A DNA stretch of 64,000 bases from Candidatus Eiseniibacteriota bacterium. Its GTDB lineage: Bacteria > Eisenbacteria > RBG-16-71-46 > CAIMUX01 > WJJG01. Positions within the stretch are counted from its first letter, which is position 1; each line of letters begins with the position of its first letter. The stretch lies in NCBI GenBank assembly GCA_023129715.1, contig JAGMBO010000054.1, positions 1 through 64,000 of the forward strand. Direction: 5' to 3'. The notes beneath the pieces are model-generated. The model saw nothing but the letters and a program-made list of their open reading frames with translations, was not told the origin of the DNA and did no database searches. Shown in pieces: positions 52,653 to 61,997 of the stretch. Position numbers and translations under genes: made by a program.

Positions 52653-53618
52653 TCAAGCTTCCCCTTGCCTGCCCCGCTCCTCCCCCAGGTAGGCGATCAC
52701 GCGCCCCGCGGTCGTCTCCGCGCACTCCCCGGCAGCGATCGACACCACCGCAACGCCTTGGTAGCGATTGCGAAACCAGGTTATCTGGCGCTTGGCATAC
52801 CGGCGGGTCGCGCGCACGAGGCGCTCTCTCGCCTCGGCCAACGTGCAGCTTCCGGCCAAGACAGCCGCGAAGTCACCGTACCCGATCGCCTCGAAGCCGG
52901 GCGCATCGATCGGGACCCCGTCGGCGAGTAGTCCGGCCACCTCATCGAGTAACCCAGCGCCGAGCATCGCCTCCGCCCGTTGCTCGATCCGCGCATAGAG
53001 CTCCTCCCGCTCGCGCTGCAGCAAGACCAGCGGCGGTCCCGAGCGTAGATCGAGCCGCCCTTGGCGCGTGCGCAGCCCGCTGAGCGGGGCCCCGGCAAGC
53101 TCGTAGACTTCCAGGGCCCGGCTGATCCGCCGGAAGTCGCGGCCCCCGAGACCGGCCGCCGTTTGCGGGTCGACCTCGCGGAGTCGAGCATAGAGCGCCG
53201 CGGTTCCCTCCCGATCCCGGATGCGCGCGTGCTCGCGACGGATCGCCGCGTCGGCGGGTGGAAGCGGATCGAGCCGCCCCAGACAGGCATCGACGTAGAG
53301 CCCCGAGCCCCCCACCGCCCACGCGCGCACGCCGCGCTCCCGCAGACCGGCGAGCGCGCGGCGGTACTCATGGGCAAAACCTTGAGCCGAAGCGGTCTCG
53401 GTGGGCGCGAACAGATCGATCAGGTGATGAGGCACCGCCGCTCGCTCTGCGGCAGTCGGCTTGGCGGTCCCGATATCGAGGCCCCGGTAGGCCTGCCGCG
53501 AGTCGATCGAGAGGATCTCACCGCCGCAACGCAGGGCCAGGGCGATCGCCACCGCGGTCTTGCCGACCGCGGTCGGACCGACGAGGAAGACCACTGGGGC
53601 CACCGCGCAACGGGTCAC
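52653..53618 (-). CDS. miaA: tRNA dimethylallyltransferase
   Basis: 321 residues from GTG 53618, placed 17 bases after the mutL stop; the longer frame overlaps mutL and lacks similarity. P-loop VFLVGPTAVGKTAVAIALA, then EILSIDSRQAYRGLDIGTAKPT, PHHLIDLF, AVGGSGLYVDA and TRRYAKRQITWFRN. Prenylates A37 of UNN-reading tRNAs. mutL-miaA adjacency is common. Confidence 0.96.
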   Translation of the reverse strand: MTRCAVAPVVFLVGPTAVGKTAVAIALALRCGGEILSIDSRQAYRGLDIGTAKPTAAERAAVPHHLIDLFAPTETASAQGFAHEYRRALAGLRERGVRAWAVGGSGLYVDACLGRLDPLPPADAAIRREHARIRDREGTAALYARLREVDPQTAAGLGGRDFRRISRALEVYELAGAPLSGLRTRQGRLDLRSGPPLVLLQREREELYARIEQRAEAMLGAGLLDEVAGLLADGVPIDAPGFEAIGYGDFAAVLAGSCTLAEARERLVRATRRYAKRQITWFRNRYQGVAVVSIAAGECAETTAGRVIAYLGEERGRQGEA

Positions 53619-53634
53619 CCGCGCCCCCCCCCGA

Positions 53635-55542
53635 TCAGCCCCCACCGCCGCGCCCGAACCGGCGGTCGAGGTCACCCAGAGAGATGAAGACGAAGGTCGG
53701 CCGCCCATGGGGATCGCCATGCGGCAAGCGGGTGGCGAAGAGCTCGTCGACGAGACGATTCATCTCCTCGACGCTGAGCGGCTCGCCCGCCTTGATCGCC
53801 GCACGACACGCAAACGCGCGTGCCAGGCCCTCGCGCGTTTCACCTTCGCGCAGTCCCATCGACTCGGTCTCGTGAAGCAAATCGAGCACGAGACCTGCCT
53901 CGCTGCGCGACCGCCAGAGCGGCGGCACGCCCCGGACGATGACACTGCGCTCCTCGAGCTCTTCGCACTCGAAGCCCATGCGCAGCATCTCCGCCTCGTG
54001 CTCGCGATAGACTTCGATCTCCTCATCGGTCAGTTCGAGAATCACCGGAAAGAGCAACTGCTGTGCGGCCGCCTCCTCACTCTGCATGCGCTCCTGGATA
54101 CGCTCGTAGAGAATCCGCTCGTGCGCCGCGTGCTGATCGATGATCAGCAGGCCCTTGTGCGTCTGCGCCAGCACGTAGCGGCCATGGAGCTGCCACAGCG
54201 AGACCAGCCCCTCATCCGGGCGCCCCCCGAGTTCCGCCCCGGCCCCACCGGCGCCCTCCGCAACCCGGTTCCGCGGCCCCGCCGGGCCCCAGAGATCGCC
54301 CAGTTGCGCGTCCTCGGTTCCGGCAACCGCTCCGGCCCCTCCCGGCCCACCGTAGAGCTCCTTCGTCACCGCCTCGTAGCCCCCCGGAGCACGCTCAGGA
54401 CCCGGGAATATCCCCGTGGCGCCCGCGCCCCCCCGCCGCCAGCCGCCCTCAGCGCCCCCCGACGCTCCGGCACCCGTGCCCGCTTCCTGCCCTCCGCTCT
54501 CGGCCGAGAGAAAGAAGCGGGGCAGCAAGCGGGCGACAACAACCCGCACCATCCGCTGCACGAAGGCGAAGATCGCCCGCTCCTCGAAGAAACGCACCTC
54601 GCGTTTCGTCGGATGTAGGTTGACGTCGACGCGATCCGCAGGAACGGTCAGCAGCAACAGCGCCCAGGGGGCTTGGTGATTGGGAATCAGATCGCCGAAC
54701 GCCCGGCGCACGGCCTGCCCGAGCCACGGTGAGACGACCCAGCGCCCATTGACGAAGAAGGTCTGATGCCGGCTGCCGGCCCGGGCCAACTCGGGCACGC
54801 CGACGAAGCCCCGCACGCCGAAGCCCGCCTCATCACGGCCCTCGACCGCGAGTAACCCCTCCAGGAGCCGCGCTCCATGGAGCTGGCTCAGGCGCGCCTG
54901 CATCGCCTCGACCGGCGCCAGTTCGAGCACCGTGCGCCCATCTTGGGTGAAGCGCCAGGCAACCCCCGGAAACGCTTGCGCGTAGGCTTGGATCACCTCG
55001 CGCGCCGCGCGCAACTCGCTCGCGGCGCTCTTCAGGAAGCGCTTGCGCACCGGCGTGTTGAAGAAGAGATCCGCGACCGTCACCGTTGTGCCCACGCCGC
55101 GTGACGCCACCTCCGGTGAGCCGACCTGCCCGCCGGTCGCCTGGATACGCCAGGCATGCTCGGCGTCCGCCGTACGGCTCGTCACCGTCACGCGCGCGAT
55201 CTCGGCGATCGCGGCGAGCGCCTCGCCGCGGAACCCGAGGGTCTCGATTGCCAGGAGATCCTCTTCCCGGCCGATCTTGCTCGTCGTGTACCGCTCGAGG
55301 GCAAGCGCCAAGTCGTCGCCGGCAATGCCCGTCCCGTCATCCGCAACCTCGATGCTCCGGTCGAGCGCCTCGGTCACACTGATCGTGATCCTTCCGGCGC
55401 CGGCATCGAGCGCATTCTCGATCAGCTCTTTGACCGCCGCCGCCGGACGGGCGATCATTTCACCGGCGGCAATGCGACCGATTACCTCGGCGGGAAGGCG
55501 CTGGATCGATCGCCGATCGCTCGATGTCGTTTTCTCACCCAC
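53635..55542 (-). CDS. mutL: DNA mismatch repair protein MutL
   Basis: 635 residues from GTG 55542 (GTG 55548 also possible); it overlaps the upstream small gene by eight bases. GHKL ATPase motifs: ELIENALDAGA, EVADDGTGI, TLGFRGEALAAIAEIA and GTTVTVADLFFNTPVR. The linker (about 330-430) is unusually rich in Gly and Ala. The C-terminal endonuclease metal motif DQHAAHERILYE (DQHA-x2-E-x4-E) and ACRAAIKAGEPL are present, so this is a nicking MutL as in bacteria without MutH. The usual CPHGRP motif reads DPHGRP. Confidence 0.95.
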   Translation of the reverse strand: MGEKTTSSDRRSIQRLPAEVIGRIAAGEMIARPAAAVKELIENALDAGAGRITISVTEALDRSIEVADDGTGIAGDDLALALERYTTSKIGREEDLLAIETLGFRGEALAAIAEIARVTVTSRTADAEHAWRIQATGGQVGSPEVASRGVGTTVTVADLFFNTPVRKRFLKSAASELRAAREVIQAYAQAFPGVAWRFTQDGRTVLELAPVEAMQARLSQLHGARLLEGLLAVEGRDEAGFGVRGFVGVPELARAGSRHQTFFVNGRWVVSPWLGQAVRRAFGDLIPNHQAPWALLLLTVPADRVDVNLHPTKREVRFFEERAIFAFVQRMVRVVVARLLPRFFLSAESGGQEAGTGAGASGGAEGGWRRGGAGATGIFPGPERAPGGYEAVTKELYGGPGGAGAVAGTEDAQLGDLWGPAGPRNRVAEGAGGAGAELGGRPDEGLVSLWQLHGRYVLAQTHKGLLIIDQHAAHERILYERIQERMQSEEAAAQQLLFPVILELTDEEIEVYREHEAEMLRMGFECEELEERSVIVRGVPPLWRSRSEAGLVLDLLHETESMGLREGETREGLARAFACRAAIKAGEPLSVEEMNRLVDELFATRLPHGDPHGRPTFVFISLGDLDRRFGRGGGG

Positions 55543-55888
55543 CCTCACTCTCCAGGCGCGGCTCCACGGCAGGCCGCTGCTTGCTATCGAGCACCTCCGA
55601 CCAACGGATCCCCTGCTCGCCGAGCGCCCGCCGCACCTGCGGCGCCACGCTGCGCACGAGCATGCAATCGACGCGCTCCAGGTTCTCCGCGGCGGGACCC
55701 TCGCCGGGGTTCTCAATGACCGGAAAGCCGAGCAACTCGGCCAATCGCGCGAGCGGCTCGTCGCGCGCGCCCACCAGGACCCAACGCACGTCGGTGCCCG
55801 CATCACGGTAGAGCGCCGGCAAAAGATCGAAGTTGTGGCGGCTGAGCTCCCGCACTCCAACGCTCGTGCTTGCCTTCGCGCGCATCAT
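55535..55888 (-). CDS. Unknown 117-residue protein
   Basis: Not recognised. 117 residues with an alternating strand/helix pattern (RWVLVGARDEPLARLAELLGFPVIENPG, MLVRSVAPQVRRALGEQGIRWSEVL), no signal peptide and no membrane segment. The coding potential is supported by its position: it fills the gap between the GT9 gene and mutL, its stop overlaps the mutL start by eight bases, and mutL has no other good upstream signal. The fold could be a small Rossmann-like domain. Confidence 0.6.
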   Translation of the reverse strand: MMRAKASTSVGVRELSRHNFDLLPALYRDAGTDVRWVLVGARDEPLARLAELLGFPVIENPGEGPAAENLERVDCMLVRSVAPQVRRALGEQGIRWSEVLDSKQRPAVEPRLESEGG

Positions 55889-55948
55889 CCAACGTCCTCT
55901 ACGCCTGCCCCCCCCACGCGGCCGCTCACTGCGCGCGCGCCACGCCTC

Positions 55949-57004
55949 TTACTCCGGCAGGGAAGCCTGCGGCAGCAGCGCCCGAACCGCCTCCCAGACC
56001 TGTGCGGCACGTAGCTCGCTCCAGCATCGCCGGTGGCCCAGCCAGCAGCGATCGGCTCCATGAATGTGGCAGGGGCGGCAGGCCAAATCCACCCCAATTG
56101 CCCGGGCGTGCCCCAGCGGCGCATATCCCAGTGCCGGCACCGTCGATCCGTAGATTCCGATCGCGGGCGTCCCCACTCCGGTCGCCACGTGGAGCAGGCC
56201 TGAGTCACTTCCGACAAACAGCTGCACCTGGTCCAACAAGGCGATCACCGGCGCCAGATCCCCCGCGAAACGCCAGGCACCCTCCCCCCCCTCCGAAGCG
56301 CAGACCGGCGTCTGCTGCCCCCGCTCGGGCGGAACAATGCGTACAACCCCCCACCCGCTGGCGAGCAGGCCCTCCGTCACCTCGGCAATCAGACGCTCGG
56401 GAATCGCCTTCTGGCGATGCGCGGCTCCCGGCGCCAGTGCCACCCAGCCCGCCTCGGGTCGCGGCCGCGATCCGAGCCGCGCCGCGCTCCACTCCCGCCA
56501 CGCCGGTTCCGCCACGATCCGGGGAACCAGTTCGTCGAGCGCAACCCGCGCGCCCGCAATGCTGCGCGCCAGGCGCACGACAAAGGGTTCGGGCGCGGGA
56601 ATCCGCTGGCCACCCCAGACCAGCAGGCGCCGGTGCAGACTCGCGCGCGGCGCCCCGATCCGCCGTGCGCCCGGCGCGTAACGCTGCGCCGCCCGCCGGC
56701 CCCGCGCACCCCCCTGCCAGTCGAGCACCGTCCCATAGCGCCGGCCGGGCGCCGCCTCCCCATCAGCGATACGCACCCCGCACCGATCAGGATTCCCGGC
56801 CAGCGCGGGCGCAAAGGCGCGCCGGGTCAGCAGGTCGATTTCCAGATCGGGCCGGCGGCGGCGCAAGAGACCCAGGGGCCCGGTCGTCAGCGCGACATCC
56901 CCCAGACTGCTGAGGCGCACGGCCAGCACCGGTCCCTGCCATTCGTCGGCCGGCCATGCCGGCGCTGAAGGTGCGCCGCCCGGCGGCGCGCTCCGCTCGC
57001 TCAT
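55949..57004 (-). CDS. GT9 heptosyltransferase
   Basis: 351 residues from ATG 57004 (ATGA overlap with the nadB stop). LAVRLSSLGDVALTTGPLGLLRRRRPDLEIDLL is the GT9 N-terminus; the C-terminal half has WVALAPGAAHRQKAIPERL (acceptor/donor Lys region) and FVGSDSGLLHVATGVGTPAIGIYGSTVP (donor-site DSGLLH). It ends with CRPCHIHGADRCWLGHR, a Cys/His-rich stretch also found in WaaF-type enzymes. Adds ADP-heptose to the LPS inner core. Confidence 0.93.
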   Translation of the reverse strand: MSERSAPPGGAPSAPAWPADEWQGPVLAVRLSSLGDVALTTGPLGLLRRRRPDLEIDLLTRRAFAPALAGNPDRCGVRIADGEAAPGRRYGTVLDWQGGARGRRAAQRYAPGARRIGAPRASLHRRLLVWGGQRIPAPEPFVVRLARSIAGARVALDELVPRIVAEPAWREWSAARLGSRPRPEAGWVALAPGAAHRQKAIPERLIAEVTEGLLASGWGVVRIVPPERGQQTPVCASEGGEGAWRFAGDLAPVIALLDQVQLFVGSDSGLLHVATGVGTPAIGIYGSTVPALGYAPLGHARAIGVDLACRPCHIHGADRCWLGHRRCWSELRAAQVWEAVRALLPQASLPE

Positions 57005-58686
57005 GCCGCCCCCCACCGGGAGCCCAGACGACCGAAGGGCAGCTCACCCGCTAGGGCGGGGCGTACGCTCCCGCCGAGGGGATCGATGACCGTATCGCGC
57101 CCTGCCCCGCCATGGCACTCGGGATGATCGGCGTTGAAATGCAGGCCGCGCGACTCGGGCCGCGCGCGCGCCGCCGCGATGATCAGTTCGGCGAGCAGCG
57201 CAATGTTCCGCAGCTCGACGAGATCGCTGTCGAGAATGAAATCCCAGTAGTAGTGCTCGATGCTCTGGCGAAACTGCTGGACGTAGTGGGCCGCCAGACC
57301 GAGCCGATGGTCGTTGCGCACGATGCCGACGAAATCCCACATCATTGCGCGCACCATCTCCCAGTGCGCACCCACCAGAATCGACTCCTTGGCAACGCTG
57401 GCGCTTCCCGGGTCCCACGCGGGGATGTCCAGCCCACGCTGCCCGAAACGCTCCGCTTGCCGATCCTCCTCTCCCGCCGCGGTAGCCGCCTCGAGCGCGA
57501 AGACCGCCGACTCCACGAGAGAGTTGCTCGCCAAACGATTGGCGCCGTGCAACCCCGTGCAGGCGACCTCCCCGGCCGCATAGAGCCCGACCAGATCGGT
57601 GCGCCCGCGTCCATCGGTGACCACACCGCCGCACATGTAGTGGGCCGCGGGAACGACCGGAACGGGCTCCGTGGTGATGTCGATGCCCACCTTGAGACAG
57701 GTCGCATAGATGTTCGGGAAACGGCGCTGGATCAGTTCGGGCGCCAGCGGACTCAGGTCGAGCAGGACGTGCCGGTCACCGCGTCGCTTCATCTCCTGAT
57801 CGATCGCGCGGGCGACAACGTCCCGCGGCGCCAACTCGGCTTGCGGGTGATAGGCATCCATGAAGCGCTCGCCATCGATCGCCCGCACCAGCGCCCCCTC
57901 GCCGCGCACCGCCTCGCTGATCAGGAAGCGCTTCTCGCGCGGGTGGTAGAGACAGGTCGGATGAAACTGGACGAACTCCAGATTCGCCAGCCGCGCGCCC
58001 GCCCGATAGGCCATCGCCAGGCCGTCGCCGGTGGCGACGTCGGGGTTGCTCGTGTAGCGGTAGACCTTGCCGCACCCCCCGGTGGCGAGCACCGTCGCCG
58101 GGGCGGCCAGCGCACTGATCTTCCCGGTGCGCGCGTCGATGACATAGGCCCCCAACACCCGCGTGCGCCCGGCCACGGCAACCTCGCCGGCCAGCTTGGA
58201 GGTCGTGATCAGATCGACGGCGCAGCAGTGTTCGATCAGCCGGATGCGCGGCTCGGCGCGCACCTGCTCGAGCAATGCCGCCTCGATCGCCCGCCCGGTG
58301 GCGTCCTCGGCATGCAGTACCCGGCGGCGCGAGTGTCCCCCTTCGCGGCCGAGGTCATAGGCTCCGCCCGCCTCCCGCCGGGCAAACTCGACTCCGAGTC
58401 GCTCCAGCAGCTCGATCGCCCCAGGTGCTTTCCCCACGACGAATTCGACCACTCGGCGGTCGCAGAGGCCGCCCCCCGCCCGGACCGTGTCGTCCCGGTG
58501 GCGAGAGAGGGAGTCATCAGGGCCGGAGACGCTGGCGATCCCGCCTTGGGCCTCCCGGGTGCTGCTGGTCGCCCCCTCGCGCTTGGTGACGACCGCCACT
58601 CGTCCGTAAGCTGCTACTTTCAAGGCAAATAGTAGCCCAGCCAGGCCTGAGCCGATCACGAGGAAGTCGTACCGGTCGATTCTCAC
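57001..58686 (-). CDS. nadB: L-aspartate oxidase
   Basis: 561 residues from GTG 58686, with GGGGGA five bases upstream. FAD motif DFLVIGSGLAGLLFALKVA, then TREAQGGIASV, the catalytic region HRDDTVRAGGGLCDRRVVEFVV, EFVQFHPTCLYHP, VPAAHYMCGGVVTD and GANRLASNSLVESAVFA. Oxidises L-aspartate to iminoaspartate for NAD synthesis. nadA and nadC are not in the window. Confidence 0.96.
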   Translation of the reverse strand: MRIDRYDFLVIGSGLAGLLFALKVAAYGRVAVVTKREGATSSTREAQGGIASVSGPDDSLSRHRDDTVRAGGGLCDRRVVEFVVGKAPGAIELLERLGVEFARREAGGAYDLGREGGHSRRRVLHAEDATGRAIEAALLEQVRAEPRIRLIEHCCAVDLITTSKLAGEVAVAGRTRVLGAYVIDARTGKISALAAPATVLATGGCGKVYRYTSNPDVATGDGLAMAYRAGARLANLEFVQFHPTCLYHPREKRFLISEAVRGEGALVRAIDGERFMDAYHPQAELAPRDVVARAIDQEMKRRGDRHVLLDLSPLAPELIQRRFPNIYATCLKVGIDITTEPVPVVPAAHYMCGGVVTDGRGRTDLVGLYAAGEVACTGLHGANRLASNSLVESAVFALEAATAAGEEDRQAERFGQRGLDIPAWDPGSASVAKESILVGAHWEMVRAMMWDFVGIVRNDHRLGLAAHYVQQFRQSIEHYYWDFILDSDLVELRNIALLAELIIAAARARPESRGLHFNADHPECHGGAGRDTVIDPLGGSVRPALAGELPFGRLGSRWGAA

Positions 58687-58870
58687 CGCTTCCCCCGGAA
58701 TGCAGAAGCTCTCGCTCGCTCGGGCGGATCCACCCCCGATCCCCCATCCTCGATCCATCATCTTTGGGGGTTCAGCGGAGTATAGGGAAGGCCGATAAGT
58801 CGAGCAAAGGGGCAAAACTGGCCTGTTCGGCCTCACCGGCCGACAGGTTCCCCTCGAGGGAGGTCATCTC

Positions 58871-59491
58871 ATGAACATGCCGCTTAGCAGAAGGTCCCTG
58901 GCGTTTCTTCTCGGGATCGGATTGGTGGCCGCAGTCCCGCTCGGCCTCGTGACCGGCTGTCAGGACGAAAACCAGCCGCGCTCGCGGGTCCGCATCGTCC
59001 AGATTATGGGCGCTGAGGACAGCGAGGATCTCGCCGGCTCCGTCTTCCAGTCCGACGTGCTCGATGCCGGGCAAGACGGCATCCCGGGCACCGCCGATGA
59101 CGGAGTCGTCGAGGATGAGCTGCTGGTGGCCGTCGAGAATCGGCCGAGTTCGACCAGTCTCGTCCTCGAGCCCGACGGCCCCTTCGGGTCGGTGGTGATC
59201 ACGCACTACCGTGTCACCTTCGCCATCGCGGGTGAGCAGCTCGATCCCGTCGAGGGCGCGCTGCAACTCATCGTCCCGACCGGCTCCGAGCGCGTCGCGG
59301 GCATCGTCGCCGTCACCGCGCTCGCCAAGACCCAGCCGCCCCTGAGCACGCTGGCTGCGATCGGCGGGGAGCTCTTCGCAACCGCCACCCTGACGCTGAC
59401 CGGCTACGAAGAGACCTCGGAAGACGAAGTCAGCGCCTCGGCATCCTTCCAGGTGCATTTCGCCGACTGGGCTGAAGAGGAAGACGACTAG
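58871..59491 (+). CDS. Putative lipoprotein, unknown function
   Basis: 206 residues, a plus-strand gene in a minus-strand neighbourhood. Lipobox LGLVTGC gives a Cys near residue 30. The mature part is acidic, with a calcium-loop-like stretch DAGQDGIPGTADDG, and ends EEEDD. Not recognised beyond that. A purine-rich GAGGGAGGT precedes the ATG. The stop codon shares CTAG with the stop of lpxK on the other strand. Confidence 0.75.
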   Translation: MNMPLSRRSLAFLLGIGLVAAVPLGLVTGCQDENQPRSRVRIVQIMGAEDSEDLAGSVFQSDVLDAGQDGIPGTADDGVVEDELLVAVENRPSSTSLVLEPDGPFGSVVITHYRVTFAIAGEQLDPVEGALQLIVPTGSERVAGIVAVTALAKTQPPLSTLAAIGGELFATATLTLTGYEETSEDEVSASASFQVHFADWAEEEDD

Positions 59492-60600
59492 GGCAGCGCG
59501 CGCCGCATGGCGGCCGCGACCACCTCTTCCCCGCGCGTCCACTCCAGGCGGGCCGGAATGACGTAGGTCGGTGGCAGGGTCGCGGCGAATCGCTCCAGCT
59601 TCACGGCATCCTTTTCGGTGGTCAAGACGCCCACGAGCCGCTCGTGGGCCACCCGCGCCGCGAGCCGCTCGGCCTCGCGCGGTCCGAACGCCGCATGGTC
59701 CGCGGCCAGCACCCGCGCCTGGACAAGGATCCGTCGATCCGCCAGCTCTTCGAGGAAGCTCTCCGGACGCGCCAGGGCCGTCCACACGGCGTAGCGGCCT
59801 TGGCGAAGCGTATCCCATGCGCTTGACCGCCCGGTACGAAGCTCCCGCGGAAGCTCCCATCGATTGGCGCACCAGGCCCGCGGGAGCCCGGGCGCCACTT
59901 GATCGAGGAAGCGCTCCCACGCGCCGGGGTCGCTGCAGCGCTCCGCCCGATGCAGAACGACCAGATCGGCCCGCCGCAGACTGCTCCAGGGCTCGCGCAA
60001 CATCCCCCGCGGCAATAGCCGCTCCTCACCTGGCGCCCGCGCGGCATCCAGACTGACCAACGAGAGATCCGCCCGCAGGCGGCGGTGCTGAAAGGAGCCG
60101 TCCAGTACGAGGCAGTCCGGCGCGAGACCCGCCGCGCGCGCAGCCGACAGGGCCTCCTCACGTCGACGGGCGACCGCCACCGGCACCCCCCGCGCCAGTC
60201 GGGCCAGCAGGATCGCCTCCTCTCCGACGCGCCGCCAGCCGACGCGTGGCGCCTCCTCGCCGGTGGTGACCAACACCGGGGCTCCACCCCCTTCGGGCGC
60301 CGCATAGCCGCGGGCCACGAGCAACGGATGGTAGCCCCATTCGGCGAGCCAGGTAGCCAGGAGGGCCGCCAGCGGCGTCTTGCCGCTTCCCCCCGCGCTC
60401 AGGCCACCGATCCCCAGGGTCCAGACGCCGGCGTGGCGCACCGGCAGCCATTCCCGATCATAGGCTCGATTGCGCGCCGCAACCCCCAGCCGGTAGAGCC
60501 CGGCGACCGGCGCCAGCAAGACATCCGCCAGCCGTGCGCCCCAGCCCGCGTCGCGGGCGCCCAGGCGCCGGTGCCAGCGGGTGAGCGCGTCTCGGTTCAT
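59488..60600 (-). CDS. lpxK: Tetraacyldisaccharide 4'-kinase
   Basis: 370 residues from ATG 60600. Walker A GIGGLSAGGSGKTPLAALLATWL follows the N-terminal amphipathic/membrane helix (LLAPVAGLYRLGVAARN); LVARGYA, CLVLDGSFQHRRLRADLSLVSLD and GVLTTEKDAVKLE complete the family pattern. Phosphorylates the lipid A precursor at the inner membrane. Follows waaA by 45 bases. Confidence 0.95.
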   Translation of the reverse strand: MNRDALTRWHRRLGARDAGWGARLADVLLAPVAGLYRLGVAARNRAYDREWLPVRHAGVWTLGIGGLSAGGSGKTPLAALLATWLAEWGYHPLLVARGYAAPEGGGAPVLVTTGEEAPRVGWRRVGEEAILLARLARGVPVAVARRREEALSAARAAGLAPDCLVLDGSFQHRRLRADLSLVSLDAARAPGEERLLPRGMLREPWSSLRRADLVVLHRAERCSDPGAWERFLDQVAPGLPRAWCANRWELPRELRTGRSSAWDTLRQGRYAVWTALARPESFLEELADRRILVQARVLAADHAAFGPREAERLAARVAHERLVGVLTTEKDAVKLERFAATLPPTYVIPARLEWTRGEEVVAAAMRRALP

Positions 60601-60644
60601 CGATCTCTCATCCCTTGGCATCCCGTAGGCCATCTGATCGCCGG

Positions 60645-61994
60645 CTAGCGACCCTGACCTTGCCCACCGGGAAGCGGGCCCGGCTCGCCCCGGGCGCCTC
60701 CGGGCCCGGCCGGCGCAAGCGGGTATTCCCAGCGCTCCAACACCGCCAGCGTGCGCTCGAGCGCGCCGCCGAGCCGCCTGGCGGCCTCCAGCGCCCCGCC
60801 GGCGGCACGCCGACGCCCCTGCTCATCGCCGAGCAGTTGCCGGAGGCGGCGCCCCAGCTGCTCACCGTCGGCCACCTGGAAGCCCCCCCCGGCCGCTTGC
60901 AGCGCGGTCGCCACCTCGGCCACGGTCCCGGTCGAAGGACCGAAGAGCACCGGCAGGCCCCACTCGGCCGCCTCGAAGAGATTGTGTCCCCCGATCGCTG
61001 CGAGCGTCCCGCCGACAAAGGCGACGTCCCCCAGCGCGTAGTACTCAGGTAGCTCACCCATCGTGCCGACGACCAGAATCTCTGCCTGCCGCCCGTCACT
61101 TGCCGGCAGGAGCTCGCCGCGGCGCTCGGTCCGCTCCACCAGGGGAAGCAGTCCTTCCAGCTTGCGCAGCAGCCGCTCTCGCACGCGCCCCGGATGGCGC
61201 GGAGCAATCACGAAGAGCGTCGCCCCCGCCCCGCGGGCGCCCTCACGAATGGCGGTCACCACCGCGTCGATCTCCCCGCTGCGCACACTGCCGAAGATGG
61301 CCACGCGCTCCCAACCCCGCCGCTGCCGGCGGCGATCTTGCTCGCCCAACGGCCCCGCGGGTCGGTCGTACTTGATGTTCCCGGTCACCGCCACGCGCGC
61401 ATCCGCCACCCCCAGGGCCCGCCAGCGGCGCCCGTCTTCCTCGCTCTGCGCCGCAACTCGCACGCCGTCGAGCAGCGGAGTCAGCGCGCGTCGAAATGCC
61501 CCCCAGCGACGCAGCCCCCCCTCGGTCAGCCGGGCACTGACGAAGGCGACCGGCAGACGGCGTTCGCGCGCGGCACGCAGGAGACCAGGCCAGATCTCGG
61601 TCTCGAGGAAGAGCAGTCCGCGCGGAGGGGCGCGGCGAAAGGCCCGCTCGACAAAGGGAGCAAAGTCCAGCGGCGCATGCCGCACCGCGAGCGCCCCGCG
61701 GGCAATCAGCTCCTCCTCCAGCGCGCGGGCCGCCGGCGTCACCACCGTGACCAGCGCCCGCTCACCGCGGCGCTCGAGGGAGCCCAGCAGACCGCGCGCC
61801 GCGCGCGCCTCCCCCACGCTGGCGGCGTGGACCCAGAGAGCCCCACCGCCGGCTCCCAGGCCTTCCCACTCCCCCCACCGCTCGCGCATCTCCGCGCCAT
61901 GGAGCCCCCGGCGCACCAGCCAGTAGGGCGCGCCCCCGACCAGCGCCGCACCCCAGGCGACCTGGTAGAGCCCCTCGGCGATCGAACGGCGCAC
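60645..61994 (-). CDS. waaA: Kdo transferase
   Basis: 449 residues from GTG 61994. ALWVHAASVGEARAARGLL is the conserved N-terminal donor/acceptor loop with the catalytic Glu; FLETEIWPGLLRAARERRLPVAFVSARL and the C-terminal VGTMGELPEYYALGDVAFVGGTL and GHNLFEAAEWGLPVLFGP are diagnostic. Transfers Kdo from CMP-Kdo to lipid IVA. Starts three bases after the DUF374 stop. Confidence 0.96.
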   Translation of the reverse strand: MRRSIAEGLYQVAWGAALVGGAPYWLVRRGLHGAEMRERWGEWEGLGAGGGALWVHAASVGEARAARGLLGSLERRGERALVTVVTPAARALEEELIARGALAVRHAPLDFAPFVERAFRRAPPRGLLFLETEIWPGLLRAARERRLPVAFVSARLTEGGLRRWGAFRRALTPLLDGVRVAAQSEEDGRRWRALGVADARVAVTGNIKYDRPAGPLGEQDRRRQRRGWERVAIFGSVRSGEIDAVVTAIREGARGAGATLFVIAPRHPGRVRERLLRKLEGLLPLVERTERRGELLPASDGRQAEILVVGTMGELPEYYALGDVAFVGGTLAAIGGHNLFEAAEWGLPVLFGPSTGTVAEVATALQAAGGGFQVADGEQLGRRLRQLLGDEQGRRRAAGGALEAARRLGGALERTLAVLERWEYPLAPAGPGGARGEPGPLPGGQGQGR

Positions 61995-61997
61995 GCC

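Noticed and set aside
55543-55860. Upstream extension of mutL
   Set aside because: The extra residues are Arg/Ser/Cys-rich and antiphase to the 117-residue gene; the MutL homology starts just after GTG 55542.
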